NCBI GenBank assembly: GCA_021812285.1 | Contig: JAKAOH010000016.1 | Coordinates: 1-33,449 of the forward strand | DNA: 33,449 nucleotides | Reading direction: 5' to 3' | DNA from: Acidobacteriota bacterium | GTDB lineage: Bacteria; Acidobacteriota; Terriglobia; Acidiferrales; UBA7541 | In this document: one piece after another, positions 31,231-33,449 of the stretch | Layout: each line of letters begins with the position of its first letter | Position numbering within the stretch: the stretch's first letter is position 1 | Program-made: the position numbers and the translations under genes | Notes under the pieces: model-generated | The model's database searches: none | Seen by the model: the letters and a program-made list of their open reading frames with translations, nothing else | What the model was told of the DNA's origin: nothing

Positions 31231-32109
31231 TTGGCAAACCATTCCGCGGCACCGCCGATCGCGCTGGCGATTGCCGGATTCGATCCCGCATGTGGCGCCG
31301 GCATCGCGGCCGATCTGAAGACGTTTGCGGTGCACGATTGCTACGGCGTCGCCGCGATCACCGCGCTCACGGTGCAATCCACGCAGGGTGTGAAGACGGT
31401 TCATCCCGTTCCGCACGCCACGCTGCGGGCGCAGCTCGACGCCCTGGCCGAGGATCTGGAAATCGCCGTCGTCAAAATCGGCATGCTCGCTAATCGCTCG
31501 AACACCGTCGAAGTGGCCGAGTTTCTGGAGCGCGCGGGAATTTCGCGCGTGGTGCTCGATCCCGTCGTCAAGCCCTCGAGCGGCGGTCCTGAACTCCTCG
31601 ACGCTTCGGGTCTGAAATTTCTGCGGGAAGACCTGATCAAGCGCGTCGCCGTGATTACCCCCAATCTCGACGAGGCCGAACTGCTCACCGGCCTCGAGGT
31701 GAAAGATCTCACTGGAATGAAGGCCGCCGCGCAGAAGCTGGTGGAAATGGGAGCGCGCGCCGCCGTGGTGAAGGGCGGACATCTGGAGAAGGCCGTGGAC
31801 GTGCTGTTCGACGGCGGAGAAGTGGTCACCTTCGGCGGCGATCAGGTGAAGACCGGGCACACGCACGGCACCGGCTGTGTGTTTTCCTCGGCGCTTGCCG
31901 CACAGCTTGCCGGTGGCCGTGGACTCGCCGAAGCCGTCACGCTCGCCAAGGCGTTCGTCACCAAGGCCATCGAGCACGGCCATCCGATCGGCAAAGGGCC
32001 GGGGCCCGTCAATCCCTTTTATCGCTTCCGTGTGGATGCCGCCGGCCGCGCCACCCGCGCCGACTCCCACGTGGTTTATCCCCCCGAACCCGAACCGACG
32101 CTGCGCTAA
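31231..32109 (+). CDS. thiD: Hydroxymethylpyrimidine/phosphomethylpyrimidine kinase (ThiD)
   Basis: ThiD phosphorylates hydroxymethylpyrimidine twice to the pyrophosphate needed for thiamine synthesis. The ribokinase-like fold is clear: IALAIAGFDPACGAGIAADLKTF at the N terminus, VKIGMLAN, VVLDPVVKPSSGG, ITPNLDEAELLTG, AAVVKGGHLE, and the anion hole THGTGCVFSSALAAQLAGG. TTG 31231 is the chosen start because GGAGG lies 10 nt upstream and a promoter fits; it gives 292 residues, slightly above the usual 265. An in-frame GTG at 31207 is the main alternative. No other thiamine genes adjoin. A pyridoxal kinase role is possible in this fold but less likely. Confidence 0.92.
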   Translation: MANHSAAPPIALAIAGFDPACGAGIAADLKTFAVHDCYGVAAITALTVQSTQGVKTVHPVPHATLRAQLDALAEDLEIAVVKIGMLANRSNTVEVAEFLERAGISRVVLDPVVKPSSGGPELLDASGLKFLREDLIKRVAVITPNLDEAELLTGLEVKDLTGMKAAAQKLVEMGARAAVVKGGHLEKAVDVLFDGGEVVTFGGDQVKTGHTHGTGCVFSSALAAQLAGGRGLAEAVTLAKAFVTKAIEHGHPIGKGPGPVNPFYRFRVDAAGRATRADSHVVYPPEPEPTLR

Positions 32110-32128
32110 GTCGGCATTTCAGCCGCGT

Positions 32129-32953
32129 TCAGAAGGTAATCGCGTTGGTCTTGGCGTGGCTAAGCTGGAAGTCGCTCGATCGGATCACCAGGCGGATGGG
32201 CAATTGATTTTGGCCCACGGCGACCATGTCGTCCGAGCGGATGAAGGCGGGAAACCAGAATTTTCCCTGCGTGTTTTCCCGGACCGTCTCGAAAACCGAG
32301 AAGGGAAGCGCGCCGCTGGCCGGCGGTTCGCCATTGACGAATTTCCCGTAGCTCTTCACGATCGCCATCTCCTGATCGTCCACCCACACCACTCCGGAAA
32401 AGAGCTGTTCGCCGGGAATGATCTGTTTCGGTTTCACGCGAAAGATGAACGTATCCACCTGGTCCAGCTTTTCCTTGCCCTGGTAGATGAAGTCGTATTT
32501 GTCCGCCTGTTTGCCCGCCAGCGGAAATAGCGGCATTTCCGCCAGCACTTCCAGGTCCTGCGTCGAAAGGTGGACGTATTCGAGCGACGACGAAGAGTGG
32601 CTGAGCAGCCGGTCGTAGCGCTTGCCGTTCGCCTTCAGAAAGCTGAGCACCTTCACCTGGTACGTGCCGGTCGGCGCGCCCGCCGTTCCCAGTTCCTCCA
32701 CGCGGATCGTTTGCTGAAAATCGTATTTCGCGTACGCCGCCTTGAACTTCGCTTCGTTCGCGGTGAATTGCGCGACGATCAGCGCCGGGGGGATCCGCGT
32801 CGGCGCGGTTTCCGGATGCAGCGGAATCAGCTTGATTTTCGGGTTTTCCGGCGGTGTGATCGGGCCGGGCCGCTGCGCCCGCGCTCCGGCCGCCGCGCCG
32901 AGCGCCACCAGCGCGCCCAGGCAAAAACGTACAATCGCTTTCCTCATTGGCAT
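32129..32953 (-). CDS. Exported protein of unknown function, LolA/RseB-like fold suspected
   Basis: A 274-residue protein with a clear signal peptide (MPMRKAIVRFCLGALVALGAAAGARA). Two ATGs, 32953 and 32947, are equally possible; the earlier is given. The mature part opens with PPENPKIKLIPLHPETAP and has a helix FTANEAKFKAAYAKYDF. Alternating strands follow, such as YQVKVLSFL, YDFIYQGKEKLDQVDTFIFRVKP, GVVWVDDQEMAIVKSYGKF, FWFPAFIRSDD and LPIRLVIRSSDFQ. The half-barrel of long strands, a stage that mentions gain and then modification of an outer property, and GxVWVDxxxxxIVK recall LolA/RseB-type lipoprotein-binding folds in acidobacteria. No named family is assigned. It converges with thiD (19-nt gap, no terminator) and is divergent from acyP. 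Confidence 0.75.
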   Translation of the reverse strand: MPMRKAIVRFCLGALVALGAAAGARAQRPGPITPPENPKIKLIPLHPETAPTRIPPALIVAQFTANEAKFKAAYAKYDFQQTIRVEELGTAGAPTGTYQVKVLSFLKANGKRYDRLLSHSSSSLEYVHLSTQDLEVLAEMPLFPLAGKQADKYDFIYQGKEKLDQVDTFIFRVKPKQIIPGEQLFSGVVWVDDQEMAIVKSYGKFVNGEPPASGALPFSVFETVRENTQGKFWFPAFIRSDDMVAVGQNQLPIRLVIRSSDFQLSHAKTNAITF

Positions 32954-33049
32954 CGGCCCGAATCCGATTTTCGCACATCCGCGCCCGCGGCGCCCGCCCG
33001 GAACTCGAACGGCTTCCTGCATTCCTTCGCATCCGCCGGGGTCCGGCTC

Positions 33050-33058
33050 TGGTAAAAT
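33050..33058 (+). promoter_or_regulatory. Extended -10 promoter (TGG-TAAAAT) of acyP
   Basis: TG-G-TAAAAT lies 32 nt before the ATG. A strong ribosome binding site (GAGGAGG, 33075-33081) sits between. No -35 box is evident. Confidence 0.5.
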
Positions 33059-33090
33059 TCATCGTTTGCTTGGCGAGGAGGATTTCTCCG

Positions 33091-33390
33091 ATGAGCGAGG
33101 AACGCCGCATCGCCAGACTGTACTACGTGAGCGGCTCGGTGCAAGGCGTGGGCTACCGCCATTGGGCGCGCCGCTCCGCCGAAGCGCTGGGCGTTGCCGG
33201 CTACGCGAAGAACCTGCGCGATGGCCGCGTGGAAGTCTACGCCATCGGCGCGCCGGACAAGCTCGGCGCCTTTCGCGAAAAGCTGGAAATGGGCCCGGCG
33301 TCGGCCGCCGTCTGGGAGGTACAGGAGCAGCCGGCCGATTTTCTGCCGCGCTACGGCAACGAATTTGCCATCGAACACGAAGGCTGGTGA
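33091..33390 (+). CDS. acyP: Acylphosphatase
   Basis: The 99-residue protein has the acylphosphatase signature in order: YYVSGSVQGVGYRHWARR, with the phosphate-binding loop and catalytic arginine (R23), then GYAKNLRDGRVEVYAIG with the catalytic asparagine (N45). These small cytoplasmic enzymes hydrolyse acyl phosphates. The ATG at 33091 is chosen because of GAGGAGG 9 nt upstream; the frame is open 48 codons further up, but that part overlaps the promoter and has no homology. apt begins 13 nt after the stop, so the two are probably co-transcribed. Confidence 0.95.
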   Translation: MSEERRIARLYYVSGSVQGVGYRHWARRSAEALGVAGYAKNLRDGRVEVYAIGAPDKLGAFREKLEMGPASAAVWEVQEQPADFLPRYGNEFAIEHEGW

Positions 33391-33403
33391 AAAAGGAACC
33401 GGT

Positions 33404-33449
33404 ATGGACGATTTGAAGAAAATGATTCGCGAGGTGCCGGATTACCCGA
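33404..33449 (+). CDS. apt: Adenine phosphoribosyltransferase, first 15 codons (cut by window end)
   Basis: The visible start MDDLKKMIREVPDYP matches the N terminus of adenine phosphoribosyltransferases (LKxxIRxVPDFPKPGI), the purine-salvage enzyme that makes AMP from adenine and PRPP. AAGGA lies 7 nt before the ATG. Only 46 nt are in the window, so the assignment rests on this short match and on family recall. Confidence 0.65.
   Translation, partial: MDDLKKMIREVPDYP

Noticed and set aside
1-33449. CRISPR array, prophage genes, toxin-antitoxin or secondary-metabolite cluster
   Set aside because: No regularly spaced direct repeats, phage structural genes or biosynthetic modules are visible anywhere in the window.

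Overview
The window is high-GC, gene-dense bacterial chromosome. It looks like an acidobacterium: there is a PknB-like kinase fused to a long periplasmic TPR region, TonB-dependent receptors with an N-terminal carboxypeptidase-regulatory-like domain, exported TldD/E-type proteins, many near-leaderless genes and several short hairpin-rich interspersed repeats. Taxonomy is an inference; there is no rRNA or tRNA gene here to test it.

Layout. 1-6.3 kb (+): a tandem pair of TldD/TldE-like proteins (the first cut by the window edge, the second without metal ligands), a small coiled-coil protein and a Ser/Thr kinase-TPR receptor. 6.5-10.4 kb (-): a large TonB-dependent receptor and a membrane-anchored metallophosphoesterase. 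10.4-14.3 kb (+): a CDF metal transporter with three tandem C-terminal cytoplasmic domains, then panB, a DinB-like gene and panC. 14.4-16.4 kb (-): a BCP/PrxQ-type peroxiredoxin and gatB. 16.6-22.7 kb (-): a vitamin B12 uptake locus, btuF-btuC-btuD plus a BtuB-like receptor, with cobalamin riboswitches in front of btuF and in front of the receptor. 22.7-25.9 kb: an IS256-type transposase remnant, a gene-poor stretch and an exported M61 peptidase. 25.9-27.7 kb (-): a membrane-anchored small protein and a thiolase. 27.8-33.4 kb: serS, a small anchored YHS/TRASH-like protein, glutamate dehydrogenase, thiD, an exported protein of unknown role (-), acylphosphatase and the first codons of apt.

Main discoveries. 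(1) The peroxiredoxin has an in-frame UGA exactly where the family has its peroxidatic cysteine (TPG-UGA, codon 47), with full-length homology on both sides and a hairpin starting 9 nt downstream that fits a bacterial SECIS. It is best read as a selenocysteine-containing BCP-type peroxiredoxin that an automatic caller would truncate or call a pseudogene. (2) The leader of the btuFCD operon carries canonical 5' cobalamin-aptamer motifs next to an IS256 remnant, but the well-conserved B12 box lies more than 300 nt further downstream, beyond an interspersed hairpin repeat. The riboswitch therefore looks split or duplicated. A second repeat lies inside the btuF coding sequence, between signal peptide and mature protein. 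(3) Many genes have a TATAAT or TGCTAGCAT-like -10 box just upstream of the start codon, suggesting leaderless or very short-leader transcripts.

How the genes work together: B12 uptake is the only complete multi-gene system (outer-membrane receptor, periplasmic binding protein, permease and ATPase, under riboswitch control). PanB and PanC are two steps of pantothenate synthesis. The remaining genes are mostly single housekeeping functions.
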